A model generated the notes under the pieces. The model was not told where the DNA came from, did not search any database, and saw nothing but the letters and a program-made list of their open reading frames with translations. The translations under genes were made by a program, and so were the position numbers. From Zygnema cylindricum (Eukaryota; Streptophyta; Zygnematophyceae; Zygnematales; Zygnemataceae): a stretch of 60,000 bases of DNA. Shown piece by piece: positions 21,125 through 33,332 of this stretch. Position 1 is the stretch's first letter. Every line of letters starts with the position of its first letter. The stretch spans positions 236,099 through 296,098 of the forward strand of contig JBBHKE010001874.1 in assembly GCA_037447655.1 (NCBI GenBank), written 5' to 3'.

Positions 21125-22211
21125 TTTAGTGGACATATCCTAAGAGTCAGTATAACTCACATATCACTATCTAATCAAGAATCGCATTCATCCTCGTGAA
21201 TCTGGAATCAATGTCAAATCAAGAAATCCTACATAGCGAAACCTTGTGAACATAGCCGCCATGACGTGATACATCATCCTGTTGACTCACTTCTCATATT
21301 CTGAATCCTGCATCTTGTAAAATTTATAGGTCTGAAGGTCTGATACATTAGACGTCTGACAAAAACCCTTTGAAGACTCAACGTATAGAACCACATACAA
21401 CCTAGTTAACTCGACTTCGAAACCCTCAACTGATACAATGAACCAAACTGTTTCAAACTATACCGCAGTATAGAATATCACAAAGACTGACAACTCCCAA
21501 AGCTTCAGCTCAATTGATCCAACATACACCAAGATATGCAACTCAGAAGTTTCCCAAAAACAGTCTGCAGATTACATAGTCTGGAAGTCTGGATATTTAA
21601 AATGTTCTACGTCCTAAGTCTTATACTCTTCACTCAGTTGTCCTACTACATAGTGCAGTACCGCCGATACAAGTGTTCCAAAGCGATACATCCTAAAGAA
21701 CTAAACTGTAACTAAGGTCTAAGTGCTCCTACTTACGCTAAGAACTAATCTATCACTATACACTCAATATGACTGAGAATCCTATACAGGTGATTTGATC
21801 AAATATTTGTCGCTTGGCTAAGTGAATCTCTTCTATTGACTTGATTCAGATCAATCGCAGTAGTGCAGTCCAATTCCTCATTATATTGAAGTATCCGCAG
21901 CTTCATATCAGCTACGTTATCACATACAAAAGTTAGCGGCAGATGCGTTGGTCCTGTTGCGTAGCATCTGCGTTGTCATGCACCAAAATATCCGCAGTTG
22001 TGTTTGACCTGTTGCATCGCAGGCTGCGTTTGTACGTACTGACCATATCAAAAATAACCGCAGCTACGCTTGTTCCATCTGCGTCGCAGCTGCGTTGTCG
22101 GTACCATTCAAAAACTTGAAATGTGATGCAAGTGACGTCGCGTGTCCATATAGATCTATTTTTCAGCTGTACTATAAATTTGCTGAGACTTAAAGCTTTC
22201 CAAAAACAACA
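21125..22211 (-). repeat. 3' LTR of minus-strand Copia element D (end in gap)
   Basis: Read on the minus strand it begins TGTTGTTTTTGGAAAGC at 22211, next to the polypurine tract, and aligns with the LTR at 26060-26967. It has about 240 bp extra near 21185-21425. Its far end is not visible. The GCAGCTGCG/GTTGCGT words repeat through 21890-22100 in both LTRs. Confidence 0.85.
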
Positions 22212-22228
22212 CTCCCCTAAAGCTTTAG
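22212..22228 (-). other. Polypurine tract of element D
   Basis: On the minus strand, CTAAAGCTTTAGGGGAG directly precedes the LTR start. Confidence 0.75.
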
Positions 22229-22373
22229 ATTCAGTATGTCAGAGCAGCTGCGATGTCGAACTAGCGCAGCATCGCAGCATAGCAACATAGCAATTTTAGC
22301 AAGTCACGTAGTCCCAATATATTCCCGTTATTGGACTAGAGCAGCATAGCAGTATAGCAGTGTAGCAACTCAG

Positions 22374-25300
22374 CTATTCACTAAATCCCACTGCGTCCCT
22401 ACAATACTTCAGCTTTGGAGCTGGAAGAGCTTTAGTGAGCATATCAGCAACCATTTTTGCATCTGGCAAATAGCATAATTTAATCACTCTAGAGAACAGT
22501 TTTTCTCTTACAAAGTGTAATCTTACATCCATGTGCTTGCTTTTGAAATGGTGACTTAGGTTAGAAGCAATGGCAATGGCAGACTGGTTATCACACCAGA
22601 ACACCTGTGGACCAACCTGCATGTATCCTAATTCTTGTAACACGGATTTCACCCATAGGTGTTCTTTGAGGCCGAGCTTGCTGCCATACATTCTGACTCC
22701 ATCGTCGATTGTGCCGTGACCTTTTGACGTTTGCTGCTCCAACAACAAGTCCCGTTCCCAATTTGCAAAACGAATCCCGTGGTGGATTTTCAACTTGGCA
22801 TATCGCCATAGCTTGCATCACTCCATGTTTGCATCTTCACTTCTCCTCTGCCTAGTGTGAGTTTGAGGTCTTTGGTTCCTGCCAAGTATCTCAAAACTCT
22901 TCTTGCTGCATCACGGTCAGATTTCCTTGGATTCTCTAGACTTGTGTTCAGTACCCCAACTGCTGCAGCAATATCCGGACGGGTACAGTTCATGAAATAA
23001 ATTAAACTTCCACTATCTATCTGTAAGGTATCAGTGTCATAGAATCATCCTCCCCTAACTCAAAAATTTCACTGACAATAACACCCGGTTTTGTTTCTTC
23101 CCCCTCTAACCTATGCCGAAACTCCATTGGTGTTACACATCTTTTTGCCCCCCGCATTCCATATTCATCTAACATTTTTCCAATAGCCTTCTTTTGAGTC
23201 AATTTTATTAATCTGTTTTTCCTGTCCCTCTCTACTTGAACACCCAAAATATATTTTGCCTCACCGAGGTCTTTCATCTCGAACCGTGATTTCAAAGCAG
23301 TTTAAATTTTGTTAATTTCAACCATTGATTTGCTGACTAATTGTAGATCATCTACGTATACTGCTATATATACTATTCTATCCTCACCCTGTAAAACATA
23401 GACAGAGTAATCAGAGCTTATCCTGTTAAAACCTAGACTAGTTAAGAATTCATCAAGTTTAAGATTCCATTGCCTCGGGGCCTGTTTTAGGCCGTACAGT
23501 GATTTTACCAGTTTAAATACTAAGTGCTCTTTTCCTGGTTCTGCATACATTTTAGGATGTTGCATGTAAATGGACTCTTATAGTTCTCCATGCAGAAAGG
23601 CCGTCTTTACATCCATCTGATGAATTTCCATATCTTGTATAGCAGCTAGAGATAGCAAAATCTTAACTGTTGGAAATCTTACAACAGGAGAAAAAGTTTC
23701 TTCAAAGTCAATTCCTTCCTTTTGATTATAACCTTTTGCCACAAGTCTAGCCTTGTATCGTTCAATGGTATTATCTGGATTTTACTTCACCTTGAATACC
23801 CATTTGCTGCCGATCGCTTTTCGATCCGGAGGAAGGTCCACAAGCTCCATGTCTGAGCCTCCATGATCGACTTCATTTCATCGTTTGCTGCCTCGATCCA
23901 GTGATTCCCCTCCGGTGATGAGAAGGCTTCCTGGATGGTCAGAGGCTCCATGAGGCTGCTGAGTAGACAAAGTGAGAACTTGCTTGCAGGCGGCTACTGG
24001 ATCTTCTTCCCTCGGAAATTCTGAGGCTGAAATTGTCTACGCACCACTACTGGTCACATCCATGCATTATTTCTCTATTAGCTCAAACGAACTTAGGTAA
24101 CCTAATTATACCAATCGGTACTTATTGCGAATTTTATTTATACCATGATGCTATCTAAATCATAGTCTGTTCTTTGCCCCGCTTCCACATTTGAAATAAG
24201 TCTATCGAGTCGAACACCCTTCCAACGATATTCCTTTCTGAATGATTTTCTGTCTCTAAAAAAGAAACACTCTATAACCTTTAGAGTGATCATCATATCC
24301 TAACAAAATGCATGGCAATCCCTTAGGTTCCATTTTCCATCTATCATTAGACGTATCCAAAATAAAACATTTACTTCCAAAGACTTTAAAGTGACTGACA
24401 TCCGGTTTTCTACCCGTCCAGATATCATAAAGAGTGGTTTTTACTGATCTTGAACCTATCCTATTTTTGATATAAACTGCACAATTTAATGCTTCAGCAG
24501 ATGGTACCTTTGCAGGACCGAAAATTCAAAATGAATAAGTTGCAAAAGTTTAGTAGACCTATGTTCAGACTCTTAAGGAAAAGGTAATTTTGTATATTTA
24601 CTAGGGCACATCCATCACATGTTTTAGGTGACTAGTTTGACACAATGATACCTTCTATTTTACCAGCATTGACCATCTTTTTCATGCTATCATAATTCAC
24701 ATGGCCTAACCTTTTATGCCACGGCTCATCTGAGGATAATGCACCAGAATACAAAACATCATTTTCGTTATAATCAGGCATATCCATTCGATACATTTTG
24801 CTGGCATCTCTAGTTCCCGTAACTTCAATTTTCCCATTTTTGCTAACAACCTGCCTGCCATATTTCAGGTTGACCTCAAACCCGTTACTTTCTACCAAAG
24901 AAGTTGAGAACAAATTTTTCTTAAAATCTGGGACATAGAGAACGTTATGAAGAGTTCTCTCAACAACCTTGCCCCCTACATCAACTAGCAAGGAGACATC
25001 ACCTACAGCCCTCATTTGCACACTCATTCCACATGCATAATATATATTTTTCTCTGATGTTGATTTCAAATTTTTGAAAACGATGTTGTTCCAGCACATG
25101 TGGGCCGATGCTCATGTGTCCATTATCCATCCATTGTCCTTAGCGCCCTCCATCGCTGCCGCCATTGCAAATAAATCATCATATTTCTCGTTGGAGAGTG
25201 AGAGAGACTTGTCATGATGAGATGAAGACGCTGAGAATAGTGCATTTCTTTGTTGTGACGATCCCGTGAAGCCGTGGTGAAACTGGCTCTGCTGCCAACC

Positions 25301-26118
25301 TGGCTTATATAGACCTGTTTCATTAGCCTTTTTAAGCTTAGGAGAGAATTTGTATGTATGACCCTTTTCATTACAATAAAAACAAGCATGGATGGATTGT
25401 CTATTTCCTCTTTGATTAAACTGGCTAAACTGAATATTATCTGCTGATTAAAATGACCTTTCTTGTCAAATTTTGTGTTAAATGCCTCTACTTGTTTTTC
25501 ACCATTAAGAATTTTAGAATCTGCCTCCTCTTCTAATATTAAATTAATAGCTAATTGTAGTGTCCAACTAGCTTTATCTTTTTGTTTCAGCCTGTCAGAC
25601 ATTGCTCTCATAGTATTAGGAAGACACCTCATTAACAAAGCAGCGTGCTGAATCTGAGGAAAAGATCAGCCTGCACAAGCATGAGAATCTCTTGGTATTC
25701 GAAATTTGTTACAATATTCTACCATTGTGCCACGCGTGTATTTGTAGTCCAAAATTCGTCCAGCCAAATATAGCTCTTCTTGTACATTAGCCTTTTCGAA
25801 AACATCCTTGAGAGATTTCCAGATATCGATCGCCTTTTTTATTTTTATCCGTGACATAGCCAATTCCTTTGTAATACAAAAATTCAAAATTGACCGAGGT
25901 TGCAAATTTTTCTTTGACCATGGCGGTTCTGATTTCGCCAGTGAACCATCCAAAATATTCAAAAGATTAACATTTTCGAAGTGTGTTTCCACCATATCGG
26001 CCCAATACGCGTATTTTTCTCCTAAGAAAATAGGAATTCTTGATGACAGGCCCATAACCTGTTGTTCTACAACCACTGGAGCAGGTGGAGAATTAGCAGT
26101 AGTAGTGGAAGTAGACAT
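22374..26118 (-). pseudogene. Copia gag-pol of element D, disabled, integrase core deleted
   Basis: Gag begins at the ATG ending at 26118, inside the 5' LTR, and crosses the primer-binding site as QQVMGLSSRIPIFLGE. A protease/pre-integrase stretch (NVLYVPDFKKNLFS, then PWHKRLGHVNYD) lies at 24632-25099. The integrase C-terminal part (KNRIGSRSVKTTL, DIWTGRKPDVSHFKVFG) follows within about 150 bp, so most of the D,D,E core is missing. RT is present from about 23860 (PPDRKAIGSKWVFK) with intact AVYVDDL at about 23350, interrupted by stops and frameshifts near 23790, 23570, 23300 and 23000. RNase H ends at 22374 with ADMLTKALP. The inserted copy lies opposite to its neighbours B, C and E. Confidence 0.88.
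26049..26059 (-). promoter_or_regulatory. Primer-binding site of element D
   Basis: On the minus strand, GGTTATGGGCC directly follows the LTR end ACAACA and matches the complement of the initiator tRNA-Met anticodon arm over 11 bases. As in B it also encodes VMG of gag. Confidence 0.75.
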
Positions 26119-26967
26119 GATCTCACTTACAGAAGTTAATCAAGAATCCTATTAAACAACTGTTGTCTACAGCTCACCAAATCTGATACAATAAACCAAA
26201 CTCTTTCAAACTATACAACAGTATAGAATATCACAAATAATGACAACTCCCAAAGTTTCAGCTCAATTGATCCAACATACACCAAGATATGCAACTCAGA
26301 AGTTTCCCAAAAACAGTTTGCAGATTACACAGTCTGGAAGTCTGGATGCTTAAAATGTTCTACGTCCTAAGTCTTATACTCTTCACTCAGTTGTCCAACT
26401 ACATAGCGATATACCACCGATACAAGTGTTCCAAAAGGTTACATCCAAAAGAACTAAATTGCCATTAAGGTCTAAGTGCTCCTAATTACGCTAAGAACTA
26501 ATCTATCACTGTACACTCAATATGACTTAGAATCCTATACAGGTGATTTGATCAAATACTTGTCGCCTGGCTAAGTGAATCTTGTCTGTTGACTTGATTC
26601 AAGACTTGATTCAAATCAACTGCAGTAGCGTAGTCCAATTCCTGATTAGTATCCGCAGCTTCATAGCAGCTGCGTTATCACATACAAAAGTTACCCGCAG
26701 ATGTGTTTGGCCTGTTGCGTAGCAACTGCATTGTCATGTACCAAAATATCCACAGTTGCGTTTGACCCGTTGCGTCACAGGCTGCGATTGTCCGTAGAGA
26801 CCATGTCAAAAATAACCGCAGCTGGGCTTGTTCCATCTGCGTCGCAGCGGCATTGTCGATACCATTCAAAAACTTGTACGGTGATTCAAGTGACGAAGCG
26901 TGTCCATATTGATCTTTTTTTGTCGTCCTATAAATTTGCTGAGACTTAAAGCTTTCCAAAAACAACA
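26060..26967 (-). repeat. 5' LTR of element D
   Basis: 908 bp; on the minus strand it starts TGTTGTTTTTGGAAAGC and ends GTAGAACAACA. The gag ATG (26118) is 59 bases inside it. It belongs to a different LTR family from B, C and A2/E; no antisense tRNA-like segment was recognised. The flank CTGTT (26968-26972) should be its target duplication, but the other side is in the assembly gap. Confidence 0.88.
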
Positions 26968-27957
26968 CTGTTGAGTAAGTCTTTGGAAAAGATTAATAAA
27001 ATAAAGAAGGATCATAGATGCATATTTGATATGAAACATTTAGGGGAGGCAAGATATACTTTGGGGATTCAAATGGAGAGAGATAGGGGGAAGAGGATCA
27101 TAAAACTCACTCAGAAAGAAACAATAGGAAATATGCTTGAGAAATTTCAAATGGAGAAAGCTAATAGTTGTACCACTCCCATGGACTTGAAGAAAGTAAG
27201 TGATGGGAGGTAAGAAGGAGGAGTGATAATCTTAGATGATCAGAGGAGTCGAGAGGAGAGAGAGTTTATGAACTCTATTTTGTACAAACAGGTCGTAGGA
27301 AGTTTAATCTCCTTTATGAACTTTACAACGCCAAACATAGCGGCAGCAATAGGAATTCTCAATAGGAGTCTTAACGATCATAGAAAGAGAGATTGGGAGG
27401 CAGCCAATAGAGTCATGAGATTTCTTGTTGGAACCAGAGAATTATGGATGCATTTGGGAGGGGAGCACACTGATATCACCACTTGGAGTGATGCCAGTTA
27501 TGGGGATGCACCTATGAGAAGATGCACTTCTGCATATGTTTTGTATGTGGGGGAAGGTGTTTGCTGTTGGAGCAGTAAACAACAAAAGGTGGTTGCTTAG
27601 TCAACTATGGAGGCTGAGTATATGGCGTCTTGTTCAGCTGCAAAAGAACTAATGTGGGTGAAGTCATTGTTGAAAGAACTGGGATATATAGAGGAGGGAG
27701 TGCATGAAGTCTTTTGCAATAATCAAGCTGCAATTGCAATCGCTGCCAATCCAAAACACCATTTCAAATCAAAACATAGGGACATAAGATTAAGCTTCGT
27801 GAGAGAAAATGTTGAAAACCAAATTTTAAATCTTGTTATACACGTGATAAAGAAATGGTGGCTGACATGATGACCAAACCTGTGCCCTCTCCTAAATTAA
27901 AATATTGTCGGGAAAAATGCGAAATGAAGGAAAAAATAAAACTAGACTAGAAAATAA
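26968..27957 (+). pseudogene. Copia RT end and RNase H of element E, cut by D
   Basis: Coding homology starts abruptly at LLSKSLEKINKIK, just after where the YVDD motif would be, at the border of the D LTR. It continues with FDMKHLGEARYTLGIQMERD, NFTTPNIAAAIG and RNase H pieces TTWSDASYGDAPMRRC, MEAEYMASCSAAKELMW and KHRDIRLSFVREN. Stops at 27211 and 27598 and a frameshift near 27850 disable it. It is close to element B in sequence. Its 5' half would lie left of D, in or beyond the gap. Confidence 0.87.
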
Positions 27958-27962
27958 CGAGG

Positions 27963-28951
27963 TGTTGAAATAAATAGTTTTTGGATATTTTATAGGTTTT
28001 AATATATAAGCGGAAATAGACATGCAGACAGCTTGTCTTCATCTCTTCTCTCTCACCCCCCTACTTGTTGTAGTCTTTGAAGGAGAGAGACATTGGTGAA
28101 GCCGTGGCTGCCTCAGCGCCATAGATAGGGTTAGAGAGTGACCTTAAGTCACTCTCTACAATAAGGTTGAGTCCAGCAGGACTCGAACCCCCGATCGGTA
28201 GAGCTTGGCGCAGCCGTCCACTCTAACCAATCTATCGTAGATGTTCGCCAAAGTATATAGGGTGAGATTCATGTATAAAGAATGATACGTCCCCTAAACT
28301 GATTAACGAAAATGTAAATGTAACATCATAGAATAGGTTAAGTTCAGTGCGAACAAGATCTCGCAAGAAACAAATGAATTTGACATTTGTTTTGACAGAC
28401 GATATATACTGCTGGTTCTTATCCAATGGCATACGTCTTCGCCGAGATCTGGAATGGTCACTTTGACGTTATGAGACGTGGCATGACTTGGAGCCAAGTG
28501 GAGAGATTCGGTCGTGGATATTCCGAGGAACGTACGGACTTGTAAAAAGTGGACACGCATCCACTTAATAGTCTTGTCTTACATAGGCCGTACAAAAGGT
28601 ACACTGGTAGTATTACTTTTTAGTACAGTACAGTAATCTGATTGGTACGTACTTCAATAGATAGAAGTTGTAAGAGGGAATCAAGACTTAGAAAATATTG
28701 GTAGGTAGTCACCTCTCCCTTTGGGAGTTTGTACAAATTGGCATTTTTACTGCCTCAAAACTTATCGCCTGGTTGGGCGTTTTCTGAGACTCGTTTTCCT
28801 AAAGACTCACGGGAGTCCAAACTGTAGACGAGTGCAGTTAGATTTACTGCTTGTCAGCTTAGGTAGCAGTGGTTGCCATTGAAAGTGGTTAGTTTATTAC
28901 TATCTAGAGGCCTCCTGTATACTGTAGTCCAATGGAGGACACAAAATTTCA
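27963..28951 (+). repeat. 3' LTR of element E
   Basis: 989 bp, TGTTGAAATAAATAG to AAAATTTCA. It is the same family as the A2 LTR (10000-10995) but clearly diverged, so the two are probably not one element's pair. It shares the CCCCCTACTTGTTGTAGTC, GTGGCTGCC and TGATTGG blocks and retains an ATG GAG at 28932. Confidence 0.88.
28164..28250 (-). other. Antisense tRNA-like segment in E LTR
   Basis: The reverse complement contains TGGTTAGAGTGGACGGC (A-box-like D arm) and, 28 bases on, GGGGGTTCGAGTCC, a perfect B box. It is followed by TGCTGGACTCA. The acceptor stem does not close with the 5' side, so a processed tRNA is not predicted. A pol III internal promoter is plausible on sequence alone. 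Confidence 0.6.
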
Positions 28952-29180
28952 CCATGCACGACCTGCAACTTGATATATTCTCTCTTTAGTGTAAATTTTA
29001 ACAGGAGTAGATTTTTCTCGGTTTCCTTAGGTCGGGTGACTGATTTGGCGAAATGGGCAGGAATATTCAAATTATTTATTTGATTTTGATATGAGAACTT
29101 TAGGTTTTTACAATGGCCTCAATGAACAAAATGTCCTGTCTGCTCGTAGTGAGTGCGTGTGGGTGTCAATTTTTGACACA
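28952..29180. other. Short unassigned flank
   Basis: Between the E LTR end and the H1 gag remnant there is no recognisable gene or repeat. Confidence 0.4.
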
Positions 29181-30014
29181 TGCGGGCTTCATGCCCTTTT
29201 ATCTCTCCAAGGAAATATACAACCTGCTCCCAAGATTAAATGGTGAAGCTCTAATGGCAAGCACCTTTGGAGGCCTATTATAGGGCCATGGGTTGCTTCG
29301 TGGGGGAAATAGGGGAGCAACTTCTACACGATCATGAGCTTCCGACTAACAAGCTTGCATTTCATATTCAATCACATATTGGGCAATTTGATCGAAAATG
29401 AATTTCAATTCATATATCTGATTGAAATGACTTTGTACAAGTCATTTTGACTGATTTGGACACTGTCCAACAAACTTTTAAACAGCTTCTCTATCGATAG
29501 ATGTTTTGATAAGGCTTCGCCTAGTGTCTCTATACGAGTATGTAATGAAGGGGTGGTTTCACCTATTTTTATTCAAATTTTATCAACTCTCCCACTTGTT
29601 CTAGATTTTGCATGCGATTGTCTACTTTTAAGTGATCGAACATGACACAAAGGGAACCACGTAACGGAAATGTCATCTCTGGTCGTGCTGGGACAGCAGC
29701 AGGTGTGGCTAATACATATTGCTCAGGAATTTCTAGTACAACCGGAACAAGGACATTGCCGTGGGCATTAAGACTCGCGGAAACCAGCCTGATATGGGAC
29801 ATTTTTATCCTATGATCTCTAGTGTACCAATGAAAGGAGGGGAAAATGTTTTCATCGACAGTATATAATCATACCTGTCGAAATTTAGGGGAAGAGTCCA
29901 ACCTCTAAGGTGCCGACCCAAAAGAGAGAAAACTAAACGCAGGTCAAATCGATGTTGATACGAAAATGCAAGGTTTCGCATTTGGGTATCACACAACAAC
30001 TTGAAACACATCAA
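29181..30014 (-). pseudogene. Gag remnant of LTR retroelement H1
   Basis: Minus-strand frames align piecewise with the better kept copy at 53230-54137. Shared pieces are LAFSYQHRFDLRLVFSLLGR, ATPAAVPARP and RGSLCVMFDHLKVDNRMQN, then after frameshifts KFVGQCPNQS and YELKFIFDQIAQYVIEYEM. The profile (variable N-terminal part, a Pro/Ala-rich linker, then a helical FVGQ..F.QA segment) suits a retroelement gag. No protease or RT lies next to it, so assignment to Ty3/Gypsy or another group is not possible here. Confidence 0.6.
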
Positions 30015-31450
30015 AATTTGAGAATAGTATTGATTGGACCAAGGCCCTAAGAGGAGAAAACTAAATGGAGAGGGAACATGAGTAAGATCTCTCGAGACTT
30101 TCGTCGTTTACTGACACCGTAAATGAGATAAAGGACCAAGAAGAGACTGATGTGAGTCCTGACCAAACAAAGGATGTTCACGAAACTGGAACCAAAAGTA
30201 TTAAAAAATATAGTTGTACTCGCTAGATCCATTTGGTCTACAAGTGATGGGCACAAAACTACGCCACAACGAGCAGACCCAGAACAAAATTTGAAATTGT
30301 TCAAATCAGAGAGCATAAAATAAAAAAAGAAAGAAAAGATTGGATAATAAACACTAACTATACGAAATGCAACAAGTGAGAAACCAAACCACACGTATCA
30401 ATTAAACCAATAAGTTTTTATTAAGGTATGAATGACTAGATCTATCAAACAACTGTTTTTCCAAAACCTTACTCCCTAAAATAAAGTGGGCAAGGTCGGA
30501 GAGCCATTTTTGTAAAGACAAAAAATTGTTATCCAAGCACCCACAAGTGAAGATCTGTGAACAACACAAATGAAAGATAGCTATCCAAGGCCTCTAACGC
30601 TACATCAAAACAATAAATTCCACTCTAAGTAATCATAGAGAGTGGAAGGCCACTCACGGCAAGATTACAAGCAGCGAAAGCTTAGAAATGCAAGTGCTCA
30701 TCACAATTCAGTTTGATGAAACCCAATCCACACACGAACCTTCTAAACGGTCAACTAACTACCTTAACACACTCTTGCATCCGTAAGGCATTCTAATACT
30801 TACACAACACCTTTAATAATCTATTGATTATCAAAGGTGAACTGCAACCGATCCTTACTTGTGGCTTTGCGGAGCTTCAAAGTTGTAATCCGCTCTACAA
30901 TCGGCTCCCAAAATTTCCTCCAAAAGGATCTCCTCCAGTTGTCGTGCGCGCCTCTCCCTCTTGATGGCCAAACCATAGGGGAGAGGAAAAGGAAAATACG
31001 GGAAAAAAAGAAAAGAAAGGACAATAAACTTTGAAGTGAGATAGGATTCACGAAACAGGGCTGCCCAAACCCTAGGTTTTTGACATACCTTAGGCCTGCA
31101 ACAACTCTAATTTTGCAAGAAACCCTAATTTCGGCAAAAAATCCTTAATTTGGCATAAAACCCTAATTTTGCAAATAAAACTCTAATATGACAAAAAAAC
31201 CCTAAACATTCGGAGCATATAAATGTTAATCTAGATTAAAGAAATAGAACAAAAATATAGTAGGAGGAAGACTCTAAAAAATAAATTGGAAAAAAAGAAG
31301 CAAAAGTTTTTTGAAAAATGTAGATTTTATATAATAAATATATATCAATTCAAATTTTTTTATTTTTTTTTATAAAGGTAATGAAGAGGAAATAGAATTA
31401 AAACCTGTAGATAGATAAAACAAAATGTGTTCTCATGACAAAAAACATGT
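30015..31450 (-). repeat. H1 leader region with AACCCTAA-type motifs
   Basis: It aligns with 54140-55700. Shared blocks include AATAATCTA.TGATTATCAAAGGTGA near 30815 and a run near 31060-31210 where AAACCCTAA or close variants recur every 15-25 bases. It ends in a very AT-rich tract. The hydrophobic frame at 30047-30394 is not supported as a gene. Confidence 0.6.
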
Positions 31451-33300
31451 AGTACACTGAAAGTATAGAATTGAGGTTCACTATACATTGGTAAAATGAT
31501 TTTCTCGTACAGTCAGTTTTTCTCACAGTTCCCTAAATATTAGGGCAAAACGACAAAGAAAAGTTGATACTTTAATACATGGGGACTCCCCCTTAGGGTC
31601 GAGTTCCATATGTCAAAATATGGGGTAGTTTACATAAATTTGCGACTATCCGTACCAAACTGGTATCTGTACCAAACTGTACCACTTATTTTGTCTTTAT
31701 ACGCAAAATAACATTAGAGAGAATCTTGCCAATACTTTTCGAAGTTATGGGAGGTAACACTGTCAAGTATTCATCCACGAGGCATTCGCTACATTTTTCT
31801 CTGTGGATGCCATTGTACCTCAAAGAGGTGGGTTGTTAGATACACAAAAAAAAAATCGCGACACGGTGGATGATTTAAGCAACGTGTCACGATGGACAAC
31901 TTACCAAAATTGACAAAATTTGCACATGCCATGCGCTTTCAAAAAAACAATAAAAAAAAATGTAATTTCGTAACTCTTTGTCGTCACTCTATTTTCGATA
32001 CCTTTTGTTTGCCACACTATTTTTGTCAAAGGAGTTTCATTATGTTCAAAAACAGGAACCCTAAAAAATGAGCTGACGCAAAAGACATGCGTCTTCAAAA
32101 AGTATAACAACCTTATGTCGTAAGATGATTTGGCACGCAAGCTCATGGTATGCAAGTGAAGATTTGATGTAAACTTTGTCAGTTCTAAATTTTTTAAGGA
32201 TATTCCATATCCGATCGTAGCTTACGCGGAGCCAGGCAATTTAGAACATGTAGTTTGCACACTCTTTGTGATGGAACATTGACTTAAGGTATGTCCCTAT
32301 GTGGCTAAGTTAGGGTTTTTTTTTGTCATTTTTATTTAAACTTGGTGTCGTACTGCCTTAGTGCAACCGTATAAAAAAAACAAAAAATGTAAAGTACATT
32401 TTGCGTCATGGTCAAACTTAAACTGTACAGCATGTTGTCGTCTTGTGTCTTTAGGCTCACGGCCACGCCAAAAAAGTCATCTTCAAACTTTTTTTTAAAA
32501 CACATCGACGATGTATTTTAAAACTAGGTATTTTCGCCTAGCAAATAAAAACACATTCTCGCACGCGCCATAATGTTCAAAAATTGTCAAACGATTTCCA
32601 GTGACAAAGGAATGTACAAATTCTCTATATTTTGTCAGTTTGCGTTTAGTACGACAAAGAAAATTACACAATTTGTTTTGATTTGTCCGTTTTCGTCAAG
32701 TACTGATTTTGTTTTAATCGGGGTCTCGAAATTCTTATGCCATTTCTCGTTGACTGGACAAGAGGTGCGAAGGCAAAGCACATGTTTTTCATCCATGAAA
32801 CGGCACAAATAGAAGGCCCTACGTCTACAATATCACGGTAAAACATGTGACGTCACAAGAAGTTCCATAAAAATAATGTGTGACATTGTAGACGTTGACA
32901 ACTGTCACGGGTATTGTTGACATATACAATTTTCACAAACGAAGTTGCGATTTCTCTATTACAAATAGGGAGTCTAGAAAACCGGGTTCGGCGGATCCGC
33001 GGTTTTATATAAAGTAAGCTTGCTAAGTTATAAGTATATAGGGACATAGTCTCAATCAACTTGACCCGTAAAGTTGGCCTTATGATTACATAAACGACTG
33101 ATGGAACGCCACCCTAAGTCTATAAAATATATTGAGCAGGTTTAGTAGGGACTTACAAATTTCATATTTTACACTATTTAAAAATGGTCTAAATCAGAGT
33201 AATAACCTCTAATTAAATAATACCTATGTTAACGTAAAATAAAATAGAGTTATTAATTTTATTTTAGGTTTGAGGCATAAAATTGGGGGCGAATATTTAG
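31451..33300. other. No gene seen
   Basis: AT-rich DNA with TGTACC/GTACC words. Short frames here have no recognisable protein features. Confidence 0.5.
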
Positions 33301-33332
33301 CATTAGTAATGGTAATAGCGATTCACGGTGTA
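33301..33332. mobile_element. Isolated MITE end
   Basis: GGTAATAGCGATTCACGGTG followed by TA matches the right terminus of the Tc1/mariner-type MITE family. No matching left end was found upstream, so the rest is lost or too decayed. Confidence 0.45.

Noticed and set aside
28164-28250. Functional tRNA gene on the minus strand
   Set aside because: A and B boxes are good but the acceptor and T stems do not close; kept as tRNA-like only.
30047-30394. Hydrophobic 115-residue frame as a membrane protein
   Set aside because: It lies in the H1 leader, aligns with non-conserved frames in H2, and its hydrophobicity follows AT richness.
31060-31210. Interstitial telomere array
   Set aside because: AACCCTAA words are spaced by unrelated bases and occur at the same place in two element copies, so they belong to the element.
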